Shown here piece after piece: positions 47,696-60,195 of a DNA stretch of 64,000 nucleotides. Positions within the stretch are counted from its first letter, which is position 1. Each line of letters begins with the position of its first letter. This DNA is from Liolophura sinensis (lineage: Eukaryota; Mollusca; Polyplacophora; Chitonida; Chitonidae). The stretch lies in assembly GCF_032854445.1 (NCBI RefSeq), contig NC_088300.1, positions 48,026,984 through 48,090,983 on the forward strand. Direction: 5' to 3'. Below the pieces are notes generated by a model that made no database searches, was not told the DNA's origin, and was given only the letters and a program-made list of their open reading frames with translations. Made by a program: the position numbers and the translations under genes.

Positions 47696-49718
47696 CTTGT
47701 CACATGCAGATGTATTACCTGAAGCTCTCAGTATTGCTGCATTGCTCGGGTGATTGGAAAATGGGCGCAAATTTTATTCCCACGATATTATACCACAACA
47801 GGGAATACATCGAAGCTATGCACGTTCTTTGGCGGAAACTTGAACTTTATCTGTCTCCATCACAAATCTTAAATGTAGCTAGTGATATAATTACAAACCA
47901 TATGCAGCTTTGCTACGATGAATATTTAACATGTCCTTAACACCATATAGGCGAGGTAATCGATTACTGTATGAATGTCTCACACCATACTACATGAATT
48001 TGTAATTGTCTTCATTTGTTATCCATAATGAGACGACTGGTGACAGGAATATTCATTTTTCATTCATTTTCCGACCTCATTTGCATAGAAAGGACATGCA
48101 ATTCATGCCCGGTCGGTCGTGATTGAACTCTGGGCAGCCGCGCAATATTTGTGTCAACTCTTAAGACATTGAGTCATCTCCGGGAAACTATATAGAGCAA
48201 GCATTTAAACTGAGGTTGTGCATGTTTTCACATGTACAAGTATTCACACTACATGTCGTAAAATGTATGTAGGCCTCTGTGATGACCGGAAACTATAACT
48301 AACCACTCATTAATACATGTAACAAACATTTAGCTGGATTCTTCTCCCACACCTGGTCTAACATGACCTGCACTAATAAATTATCATCAGTCATATTTCT
48401 TAATTGAAAGAGTGGAAGGAAATTGTAATTTTTTATATGTATTTCTCTAATGACTTCCACCCATTTCATGATGTTTTAAAATAAAGCAATGATCAGCGAT
48501 TGGTCAGTTTTGTAAACTGTTTATGCTAAAAGGAAATTAGATGAATAACTTCCATTCATTTAATTGATGTATTTAGATGACCTTTAAATAAGTGAATGGT
48601 GATTGGTGAGTTGAGAACCCCCTACCCCTCATCACAACCTAGACTCACCCTCCACTCTACACTCCATTCCTCATGCTTTGCAAGTTTGGTTTAAGCCATA
48701 GGGTCGATGCCGGTCAGAAATGGCGTAACATTACACTTGACGAGGCGTGTTTTCTTCCAACCATTTATCCAACAACCGTCATTAAGTGTAAAATACATGT
48801 ACTCCTAAAGCAGCAGTGAAATGATCCGCCAGTTAGAATTCATTGTCATTTTTTAATTAGGCTTTCATCAGTGGCTATTTTGGGGTGAAGAATTAACACT
48901 AGCCAGACTAGAATTCGAACTCCCGGTCTACCTGTGTACTAGTTAGCATATGACAGTGTTATTTATTCACGGCTTCTTTTCCTTAACGGTGGCTAGCCGG
49001 CATGAGTGTATCCTAGCTTCCCTTAGCCGCAAACCAACTTTGAGAATTAATACACAGTTATCTACCTTTGATCAACACCTCTTCAAAATCTGTTCTCGAG
49101 CAATAAATACCCGTATAGCCAAAAACTCCCTTGTATGCGCTGAACGATTTATTTCCGTACACTGCTTTTTGCTAAGTACAGTCTTGAGTGTAAAGAAGAT
49201 AAATATCTATCTGTTTACATCTTTTTGTATTTTTTTTTTTTTGCTTGTTTCTTTTTTTTCTTTCTTTTTTTCGCTCTTTATTTTGCAAGCTATAATGCTT
49301 CCAGATATGTGTTCGTTCTTTAAGTCTTATGCAACATCATGACCCTTACAAGCTATTCAAGGATTTAGATAGCTGTGTTTATAATGTCTCACAGCTTAGG
49401 CCTTAAGTTCGAAATTGGACAGTGTGAATCTCAAAGGAAAGACCATCTTAATGGGACGGGAAGGTGTCTGATATAGATTGTATTCAGAACTACTCTCATA
49501 TGTCTTCTTGCACGAGCTGTTTATTCCCAAAAATAACATTCATGTTCAATCATTTATTTAATGGAAATATAAAATGACAGATTTTATTCAACTTTGCGCT
49601 GTTGAAAAAAATGCTTATCGATAACGTTTTGTGGCCAGACTGAAGACGCATTACACATGACAATAATGGTCTAACCAGCTTGCACCCGAGCCGCCTTTGT
49701 GCGGGAAAGGTTTCCCAT
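47696..49718. other. Non-coding stretch, nothing supported
   Basis: AT-rich. A tRNA-like inverted B box (AATTCGAACTCCCGG) is at about 48911. The frames at 47704-47940 and 48950-49342 are unrecognised. Confidence 0.35.
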
Positions 49719-50078
49719 GCATGTAAGCACTTGCACATAGTCAAGTGAGTTATCCCATGCATGTAAAGAATTGAGTCTAGTGAGTTGTCACATGCATGTA
49801 AACATTTGAGTCTAGTGAGTTGTTCCATGCATGTAAGCACTTTAGTATATTGAGTTGTTCCTTGCATGTAAAGGATTGAGTCTAGTGAGTTGTCACATGA
49901 ATGTAAACATTTGAGTCTAGTGAGTTGTCCCATGCATGTAAGCACTTTAGTATATTGAGTTGTTCCTTGCATGTAAAGAATTGAGTCCAGTGAGTTGTCC
50001 CGTGCATGTAAACATTTGAGTCTAGTGAGTTGTCCAAAGCATGTAAGCACTTTAGCACAGTGGGTTGTTCAGTATACT
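49719..50078. repeat. 35-bp minisatellite with 105-bp trimer periodicity
   Basis: GCATGTAA recurs at 49759, 49794, 49829 and 49864, giving 35 bp. Three unit types (GCACTTTAGTATATTG, AAGAATTGAGTCTAG and ACATTTGAGTCTAG after GCATGTAA) cycle in order for at least two rounds, a 105-bp higher-order unit. The 166-codon minus frame through it is a by-product. Confidence 0.92.
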
Positions 50079-50826
50079 GTAGTGTAGCTTTTAATGAATT
50101 TTCCTGAATGTGTGTTTGCTTGCGCCTACTCCATCATGGTGTGAACGTTAGATACACAACATTTGTTCAACATTTAATCTAGTTAGCAGTTTCGAATGTC
50201 GATGATACATCCTGGTTTTATTGAGAAGATAAACAACAACGTTACGGCCCTCAATGCTGAATCATTGTGGTCTGCCCCAGTTATAGGGGACCTACACAAT
50301 TCTGCACATTTTGTGTAGATCTGGAGCTTTACATAACGCAGAGTCTGGTTTTAGTTCGAACTAGAACTGCATGTAGTTCCACGGCTTCCAGACAGTATTC
50401 ACACCAGTTTTTCGCTTCCGTTGTTGTAGCCTATAGATCTGTTGCACCCTTTATTGATGGATAGAGCTGTTGAGCTGTTGGCACCGTGGTATTGGTAACT
50501 TTAAGATATAGCATCATGATAAGAATCATTACGAAAACAAACGAAAGAAAGAGCAAAACACACACACACACAAAACAACAACAACAAAAAACCAATAAAA
50601 AACATGGTGTAAACAAATAGACCTTTATTTTCCCTAGTATTGTTTATTTGATGGTCATGGAATGTCATATCCGTATGGCAGAAAATCCAGTCTGCTGACC
50701 AATTTTTGAAAATAACTTTCAGCTTTAATTCAAGTGTACAAGAAAACAATACATCGGAAAGATAAGCCCAAAGATAATTTTCAGCGGGCCGAACTATACG
50801 TAACTGTTATGTTATTTTCTCAATTC
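50079..50826. other. Non-coding stretch
   Basis: Contains an A/C-rich low-complexity patch with (AC)n and (AAC)n at 50550-50605. No gene supported. Confidence 0.4.
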
Positions 50827-50912
50827 CTTTCCGGTCGTACGTGAGAAGGTCTGTCAGCAACCTCCAGATCGTCGTGGACTTGCACCAGGCTCTGTCCGGT
50901 TTCCACCCATCG
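50827..50912 (+). repeat. SINE family A internal fragment
   Basis: CCGGTCGTACGTGAGAAGGT, AGCAACCTCCAGATCGTCGT and CTCTGTCCGGTTTCCACCCA are the central body in plus orientation. It ends where the next, inverted copy begins. Confidence 0.85.
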
Positions 50913-50913
50913 C

Positions 50914-51177
50914 AATTTATTTATTTGATTGGTGTTTTACGCCGTACTCAAGAATATTTCACTATTACGACGGCGGCCATCATTATGATGGGTGAAGACC
51001 GGTCAGAGCCCGGGGGAAACCCTCGACCATCCGCAGGTTGCTGCAGGACCTTCCCACGTACGGCCGGAGAGAGAGCCAGCATGAGCTAGACTTGAACTCA
51101 CAGCGACCGCATTGGTTAGAGGCTACTATGTCATTACGCTGCGCTAGCGCGCTAACCAACTGAGCCACGAGGGCCCC
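50914..51177 (-). repeat. SINE family A, full length
   Basis: Plus-strand left end TTATTTATTTGATTGGTGTT; right end TAACCAACTGAGCCACGAGG. Both Pol III boxes are intact on the minus strand. It is inverted relative to the fragment at 50827, so the pair could form an 85-bp stem. I could not define a target-site duplication. Confidence 0.93.
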
Positions 51178-51944
51178 CAATATGGCGGATAAGAAGGTCA
51201 GCAGTGCGTAACGTTTTACAGTCCACCATGTAGTCCAAATGATTTAGTGGCGAAACGTGTAAGCCAATAACAGCTGTGATTTCAGTTTTTAGGAAAAAAA
51301 GCTTCAAAAAACGTTTTCAGAAAAGAAAATAGCAGATCTAACGAAAATAGATGGCTCCCAGCTTTCAGCTGTGTACATGTATATATAGTATGACACCGTT
51401 AGGGTCTCCGTCTCAACGACAGTAAGGCTGATCCTACTTTTTTGTTAATCTGGAAGATATCCGGGGGCAGACCAAATGGCTGTAAGCCAGATGAAATTCA
51501 TTGAAACATACACCCAAAGCAGTATAGTAAATAAGGATTAAGTAAATTGAGTAAATGAAGAAAAATGGACTGGACCTTATAGATGTAAACGATTCTACTT
51601 TATATTTCACCTACACGTTTGACTAAGGGCCATCTGAACCTATTTTTGGACAAGTGACGATGTTGCAAGCCACTGTGCGACATTGGCCATGCACACAGCG
51701 CACGTGCAGACAGATAGAAATTAGTCAAGTGAAACCTCCATTACAAATTGTAACAAAAAAACAGCCCAAAGACGAGATGAAAGCTAGAAAACCTATCTAA
51801 GGCTGTGAATGTTGGTTTTTGTCAAGGTGTGTGTACATAGGCTCTACATTTTTTCTTCAGCCGTCTATTTATAATGCACTTTTATATGCACTATTTGCTG
51901 TCTAACCCAGTGCAACTTTATTTTCAATAAAGGTAATGATATCT
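51178..51944. other. Non-coding stretch, nothing supported
   Basis: No exon or repeat recognised. Confidence 0.4.
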
Positions 51945-52418
51945 TCTCCATGAAGATTTGTTATGTTCTCCATGAAGATTTATGTTCTCCATGAAGATTT
52001 GCTGTGTTCTCCATGAAGGTTTGTTATGTTTTCCATGAAGATTTGCTATGTTCTCCATGAAGATTTGCTATGTTCTCCATGAAGATTTGTTATGTTTTCC
52101 ATGAAGATTTGCTATGTTCTACATGAAGATTTGTTATGTTCTCCATGAAGGTTTGTTATGTTTTTGATGAAGATTTGCTATGTTCTCCATGAAGATTTGG
52201 TATGTTTTCCATGAAGATTTGCTATGTTCTCCATGAAGATTTGTTATGTTCTCCATGAAGATTTGCTGTGTTCTCCATGAAGGTTTGTTATGTTTTCCAT
52301 GAAGATTTGCTATGTTCTCCATGAAGATTTGCTATGTTCTCCATGCATGAAGATCTGTTATGTTTTCCATGAAGATTTGCTATGTTCTACATGAAGATTT
52401 GTTATGTTCTCCATAAAA
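51945..52418. repeat. 22-bp minisatellite, about 21 units
   Basis: The unit TGTTCTCCATGAAGATTTGC-TA repeats with T/C, G/A and A/G variants. One unit is short by a few bases near 51970 and one has a CATG duplication near 52342. The 62-codon minus frame is a by-product. Confidence 0.95.
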
Positions 52419-53320
52419 GTACCGCTGTACTTGTCGCTCTTTTTTTTCAATTTTACCGACAGAGGTGTGTCATGGTGACCACGTGTTCTGTCAAGCTTAT
52501 ATATCGTGACTTACTTGCATATGTCCTAGAACATATTCGCATTTCCGTCTCAAAACAAATTCGACAACAACCTTAAATTACCAGGCAAAGTAACCGTATT
52601 CAGTCATGTTGAATGAAATTTGTCATCGGCAGTGAGTATTTATAACAGCTAATTTGTTTGGCGTTGTATCATTTTACAGTTCGATGTTGTCAGATAAACG
52701 AACTGAATGACATATCAAGCGTTTAGAAAAACACTGAGAAAAGTAATAAAACTGCAGTGTCATGCACAGAGGCGTACTGTTTGGTGTTTTCGTCACTTCC
52801 GGGATAGTATGGTGGCCTGTAACCGTATAACCAGCAGACAGAATCCGATTGGCTACTTTGTCCGCATTGCCACATGATTTTTGTTTTCTTTGCCATGACT
52901 GAGTTGTGAAGATTAAGCGGCAAAGGCATCTTGATATGACATTTAGATGTTGGCAGGTAAATGGAACAAAAGAGTGACTCATGCGTAACTTTTATTTGAT
53001 AAGAGTATTTGTGGCATGTTGCCACTTTAATCCTCACTGATTCGCTTTACATCGTCATTGTTTATATCCTCCGCATTTCTTGAAAAATCCGTTATCTGTT
53101 CAATCGAGTTGGAAAAGAATCCCATGTTATAGCCATGTTTGAGTTATTAATAATATTTACTGGTCAAGTCAGAAAATATTCACTAAACGATTTACTGGCA
53201 AATTCTGTAATTCAATTCGGGAGAATCTTAATTGTCTTTGTGAAGCTGTTAATTGTTTTGGGCAATATTCAAGAATGCTTCATATGCTATAGTGATCATT
53301 ATTATATGGGTGGAGAAAAT
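52419..53320. other. Non-coding stretch, nothing supported
   Basis: Overlapping minus-strand frames at 52674-53037 lack known domains, and neither is supported by splice sites. Confidence 0.35.
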
Positions 53321-53585
53321 TTATTTATTTATTTATTTATTTATTTATTTGATTCGTGTTTAACGAGGTGCTCAGAAATGTTTGACTCAAGTAACAGCAG
53401 TCAAGTTTATCGGTGGAGGAAACTGGAATGCACAGAGTAAATCCCTGCCTTTACCAGATACCTGACAAGCCTTATGACAAACCTCCAGCCAAAACACCGA
53501 GAGCTGGACTCGAACACTCGATATCACTGACCTTGTGCTAGACTGAGCGAGCCAACGCTTTAATCATTAGAGTTAGCCACTCTCT
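53321..53585 (-). repeat. SINE family C, long copy
   Basis: Plus-strand (TTTA)n tail, then GATTCGTGTTTAACGAGGTG, CTGCCTTTACCAGATACCTG and GCTGGACTCGAACACTCG (inverted B box), ending in an acceptor-like block. The central CCTTTACC-GGTACCTGACA part matches the element at 30785. Confidence 0.75.
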
Positions 53586-55118
53586 AACAAGTATTTAAAG
53601 TTAAATCTTATGATCACGAGGACTCGTTGAACTTGTATTTGTAGGGTAAGGGAAGTCAACCCGGCTGTTGCTACACTTTTAAACACCAGCTATTGATTTT
53701 GATATATTGCGGGACTATAAAAAGGACTAGCCTACAATGGGTATCTATCATCAACAACATCCCCAAAATGTATTATCAGAACAACCAGTAAGAACCTGTT
53801 TTCCTCTTGCCACTGACTTACCTTAACCTCTGTGGTGTATCAGTGTACGTGTCCCGGACTTTAACCATCTTTGTCGTATATTTCTCCTGTTGTCGCCATT
53901 GTGTTTTACTTCAGAGAATACTGCATAATAAGATCTGATGTAATTGCACATCATAAAAAAAAGCCGTGATGTCTTCATTGTATTGGTGTCTTCCGTCTCT
54001 TCTGTGTCCAGTACACATGTTAAGTTAACTTGAACTGAAAGATTTCCGTCTGATATAATTTCTGGATTTCAATCTGGCAAATGTAGCAATGTTGATTTTT
54101 GCGTATATAGTGGTTGTTTATCGTTTTACTTGATAGCTCCAGTGAAAAACTTGATCTATGTTTTAAGGAAGGACATTTTCAAGAAGGTGCAAATCGAAGT
54201 CCATCTTATATATTTGGCATTTGACATATCTGTTGGCATTTTCCAGAACTCGCGCTGAAGTCGAATAATAGAATGACATATGCAGACGGTTTATTTTGTA
54301 AATGGTACAGCTACATTTATTTTGGGTATGTCTTCTTGGTGACACCTGTTATGCAACCATGAATTGTGGTTGTTCCAAGTTGTCACTAACAAAAACGTTT
54401 ACCTATACCACACATACATACATATATTACTGTATACTTGTATACACTGACTACATTTTTTGCTGAAAGATTTGGAATAATTAATCGAAATGAACGGCCC
54501 CCTTTGTCAAAATGAATACATACTAGTTATACCAATGGAACAGGAAGGGGCTTCCCCGGACAGTTTAGTCGAAAAGTAAATAAATCTTTGTGTGCCCAGG
54601 TCCTCTTCCTGCATGTAAAATATGTTTTGGTTTAAACGTATTTATTTCAATTGTTTACACAGGAAACCATAAGCTTATATCGTGTAATATTCGTAATAAT
54701 ATATACATTGTAAAGTTTCGAAAAAAGGCAAAATTGCATTTTGTTATTTTTATGAAAGTTGACAGGAATTGTTTACCAGATCGTGCACAAACATTGTACT
54801 TATATATACACACAGAAACATGTATACTGATCTGTGTATACACGCGCACAAATCGTAAACTCATACGCAAATATGAACATTTATAAATTAACTCCTACAT
54901 ACACGCACATGCGCGTTTGCACTTGCCTGTGTGTAGATACTCACAAAGAAGCACACATACATATAAAAGCAAGTATTTATGAGCGCGCGCACCCACGTGT
55001 GTGTACGAACCTAGAACCTTTATACACAACCGTAGCTTGGAGTCCGTCTGGACGTGTTACAAGGTCTAATCGAGAGCTTTTACAATATAACTATATATAA
55101 CAAAGTAGCTATCCCGTA
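53586..55118. other. Non-coding stretch, nothing supported
   Basis: AT-rich with purine/pyrimidine alternation (ACACGCACATGCGCG, GAGCGCGCGCACCC) near 54900-54995. No gene supported. Confidence 0.35.
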
Positions 55119-55119
55119 A

Positions 55120-55193
<74 letters not shown>

Positions 55194-55194
55194 G

Positions 55195-55275
<81 letters not shown>
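55119..55275. repeat. (TA)n-(CA)n-(TA)n compound microsatellite
   Basis: About 70 bp of TA, then CACGCACACACACACACACA, then another 65 bp of TA. Confidence 0.97.
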
Positions 55276-55282
<7 letters not shown>

Positions 55283-56589
55283 TAAATAGAATTAACAGGG
55301 TGAGAAAATTTAAACATTAGAACCTTTTGGTATTGCTAATGTAGAAGCAGACTTCTAAACAAATCATTATATTCAGTTCAGTGGATAGAAGGCTACAGCC
55401 ATAAAGGGGAGTGGTAGCAGATATGTTGTCCAAATAAGCAGAAAATACGCTTTATAAATAGATTTGTCATCCTGCAGTGAGCCGCCAAAACCAGAGAATA
55501 AAATATTTTTGCCTAGTTTTAACGAAATGTATCTTATTAAAGTATTATTATAGCAATGCTTGGTTTTTATTAACTGGTCAGCTGAACATTGATCAGGGGA
55601 CCTGGTACATGGAACACACACTGATTGAATATATATTCGCTTAGATTTTCTCGTTGTGTGGATGGTATTCTAGTATTGTTTGACTCGCACCTTTTCCAAG
55701 ATATTTCCTCGACTGGTTGCTTTCCTAGCTTGTTAGTATTATTGGTGTTTATTGCTGTGTCAAGTGACCGTTTTTCGATATTTCTTTAATAGAGTAACCA
55801 ACCTAGCGTCAGTTCTATGAAAGTCTTGTTAGGTGCTGTGTAATACAAGGGCCTGAACGCGATGATAGAACTCTATTTTTTTCGTTTCTACCTGCAAGAT
55901 TTTGAATCATCGTCTCATTCAAATGTCCCTATCATATTAGTTTTGCTGCAAATTTTGCAGAAGTTTTAGGTGAATGCTCGAGTTAAAAATATAGAAAAAA
56001 AGGTGAAAGAAAGTGGCTATTGAATGCTCCAGTAACTGCTCCATCCCAAAGTGTCCGAAAGTATATATTTCCACTATATAATACACAAAGCTCTGAAGCT
56101 ATTGGTGAAGAGGTGATATATGTATATAAATAGGATTGTCAAAGGCTTTGCTTTTAATCCTGTTATTTGATGAGTGTGGATGTATGCTGTCCCTCACGTC
56201 AACGCCTTAGTATAACTTTGCTTATAACATAGGGCCCTGCGTACATCGTCTACCCGGAAGAGGTTGCTCTATAGACATGTCACATATAAGTAAACCTATT
56301 GATAACGTTTGTCGGTATACACGGTACTAAGTCCTTACGTTATCCGACGCATATGCGCCCAAGCATGTTTTTTTTTATTATTATTGTTGAAACTTCCCTT
56401 AAGCTCTGACCCTAGCTTGACAAAAGCATGAATGGCTCTGTTAAGGGACTGTGAGTCGCTGTGGCCTTTCTAGTTTTCATATATAAGACAATTTATATAT
56501 ATACAATTTAAATTAAGCAAATCATGTTGTATCAAAAGACAAGCTTCACTGTCATCGTCCAAGATAAGTTGTATCTCTATACACTTTTA
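55276..56589. other. Non-coding stretch, nothing supported
   Basis: AT-rich, with no open frame or repeat of note. Confidence 0.4.
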
Positions 56590-57008
56590 GTGTACAGCTA
56601 ACGAATCTTGTACTTTGAAGGATGACATTACTCTGTGCATCTAACGAGTCCTGTTTTTTGAAGGATGACATTACTCTGTACAGCTAACGAGTCCTGTTTT
56701 TTGAAGGATGACATTACTCTGTACAGCTAACGAGTCCTGTTTTTTGAAGGTTGACATTACTCTGTGCATCTAACGAGTCCTGTTATTTGAAGGTTGACAT
56801 TACTCTGTGCAGCTAACGAATCTTGTACTTTGAAGGATGACATTACTCTGTGCATCTAACGAGTCCTGTTTTTTGAAGGATGACATTACTCTGTACAGCT
56901 AACGAGTCCTGTTTTTTGAAGGATGACATTACTCTGTACAGCTAACGAGACCTGTTTTTTGAAGGATGACATTACTCTGTGCAGCTAACGAATCCTGTTA
57001 TATGAAAG
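56590..57008. repeat. 43-bp minisatellite with 215-bp pentamer periodicity
   Basis: CTAACGA recurs at 56598, 56641, 56684 and onwards every 43 bp for about ten units. Unit 1 and unit 6 (56598, 56813) share AATCTTGTACTTTGAAGG, and units 2-5 correspond to 7-10 (GCATC versus ACAGC markers). This makes a five-unit higher-order repeat present twice. It is unrelated in sequence to the 43-bp satellite at 11891. Confidence 0.94.
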
Positions 57009-57204
57009 ATCATACATTGGACTGATTCCAGTTTAGACTTGACTGTCAATATTAAGGCTGGCAGAGACCGGAATGCATGTGCGGGATTTACCACCGAAAC
57101 CACTGACAGTCTTTCAGATATATTCACTGTACTCGTGGAAGATAAGTGGTCGTCAAGGAAGGTTAGACAGTGCAAATAGTGCGCCTGTGTATAGTCGACC
57201 ACTT

Positions 57205-57452
57205 GTATCACACGAAGTTATTTATTTATTTATTTATTTATTTGATTGGTGTTTTACGCCGTACTCAAGAATATTTCACTATTACGACGGCGGCCAGCAT
57301 TATGGTGGGAAGAAACCGGGCTAAGCCCGAGGGAAACCCACGACCATCCGCAGGTGAACTCACAGCGACCGCATTGGTGAGAGACTCCTGGGTCATTACG
57401 CTGTGCTAGCGCGCTAACTAACTGAGCCACGGAGGCCCCGTATCCCACGAAG
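57205..57452 (-). repeat. SINE family A with 13-bp target-site duplication and internal deletion
   Basis: GTATCACACGAAG (57205-57217) and GTATCCCACGAAG (57440-57452) flank the element with one mismatch. Compared with 37751, about 60 bp are missing between CATCCGCAGGT and GAACTCACAG, which removes the segment next to the B box. The A box and tail are kept. Confidence 0.92.
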
Positions 57453-58060
57453 AGTGAGAATTAATTCCCTGACCAAGTGAATACACTTAAAGTGAGGTAT
57501 ATAATAATGCCATGTGGTCGAGATGGGCTTAATATGACCATTTACGCCAGAATGGTCGGCATAGTGATTATAAGGTTATGTATGGAAATAGCGGAAGAGA
57601 TACTCTCTAAAAAGGAAGTATATACAGAATTAATGTTGTAGGGTAAGATATACAGCGAAGTTGAGGATAAAGAACAAAGAACTGTGATCGTTTTGAGGCA
57701 AGCAAGCTTTCATTGGTTATAATTTATTCTCATTAGTGGAGAGCGTATCGATAACTGCTATATAGTTCTCTGTTTATTCGCTTGTGATATAACAACGACG
57801 AAAAGAATTTTTCGCCTATAAAACAACGGTCATTTTTATGGGTGGAGGAAATCGGCCCGAGTAAAACCAAACACATTGGACAGGTTACTTATACTTGACG
57901 TAAACCCCGTAGATAACGGCTAATATTTACAATAACGGTTAGTTTTATGGGTGGGGAAATCAGGCCTGGGAGGAACCACTGACATTATGCACGTTACTTA
58001 TACTTGACGTAAGCCCTATAGATATGTACATATTGTCGGATGACAAGAAGTCTTCAATAA
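57453..58060. other. Non-coding; a diverged 100-bp direct repeat
   Basis: ATTTTTATGGGTGGAGGAAA at 57832 and AGTTTTATGGGTGGGGAAAT at 57942 are each followed by TTACTTATACTTGACGTAA. This is an imperfect duplication of about 110 bp. Confidence 0.5.
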
Positions 58061-58113
58061 ATGGTGAGAGCCTCCTACTAATGCCTTTGCTGTGAGTTCA
58101 AGTCCAGCTCATG
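58061..58113 (+). repeat. SINE family A head fragment
   Basis: GAGAGCCTCCTACTAATGCC and GTGAGTTCAAGTCCAGCTCA match the B-box region only. It runs straight into a tandem repeat. Confidence 0.75.
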
Positions 58114-58292
58114 CAGAACAACATAACACTAAAGATCGGATGTGGATTCATACAAATATGACCCCAAGGTCAGAAGTAGGAACATAACACTAAAGATCGG
58201 ATGTGCAATCATGCAAATATGACGTCAACGTCAGAATTAAGAACAACATAACACTAAACGTCGAATGTGGAATTATGCAAATATAAAGCTTA
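58114..58292. repeat. Three-unit tandem repeat of 61-64 bp
   Basis: ACATAACACTAAA begins units at 58121, 58182 and 58246. Each continues CGGATGTGNAATCATGCAAA-TATGACNTCAANGTCAGAA. The repeat starts exactly where the SINE head fragment ends. Confidence 0.85.
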
Positions 58293-58950
58293 CGGTGTAT
58301 ATATGGAAGACCGAGTTGTGAAGCATAGTGGAACAAGGCATTTAGCGCGTGTGTGAAGTGCATTCCGAACGTGTCCCATATCGTGGGACTGTATAGCAAA
58401 ATACTGACCAGATGTCACAGTTACATGTATCAACAGAGATTCCTTGCAATGATTCAACGAAATATTGCAGGTAAGTGTACATTAGGTAGTACATAAAACT
58501 CACAGGTTTATGTGGGTCACATTGTGATATCGTTTGGTACGGGATATGGGCCTATTACACGTCGGTGAAGCCTCCATGTGACTGACCCAGATTGAACACT
58601 CAGTGAATCTTTATTTTTGACAGTTCACGTAAAAGGTGGAGTATTTCGTAAGGCGTAATAAGTAAGTAAGCTGGTCTGTTCCCAGGTGTATGTATACATA
58701 ACAGAGTTCCATTAATCCGAGCATATAGTGCTTAAACCCGCCATGCAGAGAACATTAGAAAGCTGCGATTGAAGGTCGGTGAGTTTCTGGGAAATAAAGC
58801 CAACCTATAACAGCGATAGTATCTAGAGGCCGGAGACACATAAACATGGAAGGTAAAGATATGTTATCATTTTAATAGGCCATCTTTTATACAAATAGAT
58901 CTGCATTATTTGCAAAGTTATTTGCTAATTCATTAAGTAAAGTATACACT

Positions 58951-58953
<3 letters not shown>
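58293..58953. other. Non-coding stretch, nothing supported
   Basis: No exon or repeat recognised. Confidence 0.4.
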
Positions 58954-59152
<199 letters not shown>

Positions 59153-59234
59153 TAAACGCCATAGTAATACCAGTATACACGTACAGCTTTAATTGCAGTT
59201 TATAGTGCACAACCGGTCTTTTGTTACACTGTTG

Positions 59235-59514
59235 TATAGCACCGAAAGGGGCCTCCGTGGCCGAGGGCATTAGCACGCCAACACGGCGCAATGACGCAGG
59301 AATCTATCACCAATGCGGTCGCTCTGAGTTCAAGTCCAGTTCATGCTGGCTTCATCTCCGACCGTACGAGGGAAGATCGTATGATCGTAGGTGTAACCCG
59401 GGCTCTGCCCGCTTTCCTCCCAACGTAATGCTGGCCGCCGTCCTGTAAGTGAAATATTCTTGAGCACGGCGTAAAACACCAATCAAATACTAGTAAATAA
59501 ACAAATATAGCACC
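59235..59514 (+). repeat. SINE family A, full length with short target-site duplication
   Basis: TATAGCACC (59235-59243 and 59506-59514) flanks GGGGCCTCCGTGGCCGAGGG (head, damaged A box), GAGTTCAAGTCCAG (B box), TCCCAACGTAATGCTGGCCG and AACACCAATCAAATACTAGT. The segment between the B box and body is more diverged than in other copies. Confidence 0.88.
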
Positions 59515-60054
59515 AGAACAGTGCTCCAGCAGCTGCAATATTTTGCTGCATTGTATCCTGCTATCTTATAGAACAGTGCCCAATGTGATAATTGCGTTGT
59601 ACAGATACCCCAGAGTAGGGGTCATTATTCATTATAGCACTAGATTTATGTGCGCTTTTCCCACGGTGTAGAAATAATGTAAGTTGAAAGTACTAATAGA
59701 ATTTGCAACAGCTAAACCAGAACCCAGTTTTACAAAGATGTCGTACATGTATGATAATAGCACGTATGCGGCAATGGTACGGTAATAATGAAGTACTAAA
59801 ATGCGTACCATAAATACGATAAAAACTAGGCTCAAATGTTCAAGCAAAGAATGCTCCATATATTCTGAACATTTTGTGCAGCTGTATTCAACAACAACGT
59901 TGACCAGTACTCCTCCCACAAGGTCCTTTTCACACCAACAGTGTTATTCGTATTTTGACAGTCAGATGAGCAGTGCTACTCCGACTTATCTGGTTAATTA
60001 TTCAAATGTACCTGCATTTTTGCAAAAGTATACTTACTTTTATATACCTATACC
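59515..60054. other. Non-coding stretch, nothing supported
   Basis: Short frames on both strands (59632-59919 minus, 59801-60139 plus) without signatures. Confidence 0.35.
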
Positions 60055-60195
60055 TTTAGGAGGCTGGTGTATACCTATAGTTGAGTTTCTCCTGGGCTCT
60101 GTCCAGTTTTCTCTCACCATATTGCTGACTGCCGTCTAATACGTGGTATAGTTTTGGATACCAGTGTGGGAAAAATACCAATACATACATAAAGT
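60055..60195 (+). repeat. SINE family A, old degenerate copy
   Basis: CTCCTGGGCTCTGTCCAGTT, CTCACCATATTGCTGACTGC and AATACCAATACATACATAAA keep the order of body and tail with many changes. Confidence 0.6.

Noticed and set aside
49550-50050. 166-codon minus-strand frame
   Set aside because: It is carried by the 35-bp minisatellite. 35 is not a multiple of three, but the 105-bp trimer is, which keeps the frame open.
49719-52418. CRISPR-like arrays at 49719 and 51945
   Set aside because: Units repeat end to end without unique spacers, and the genome is eukaryotic.
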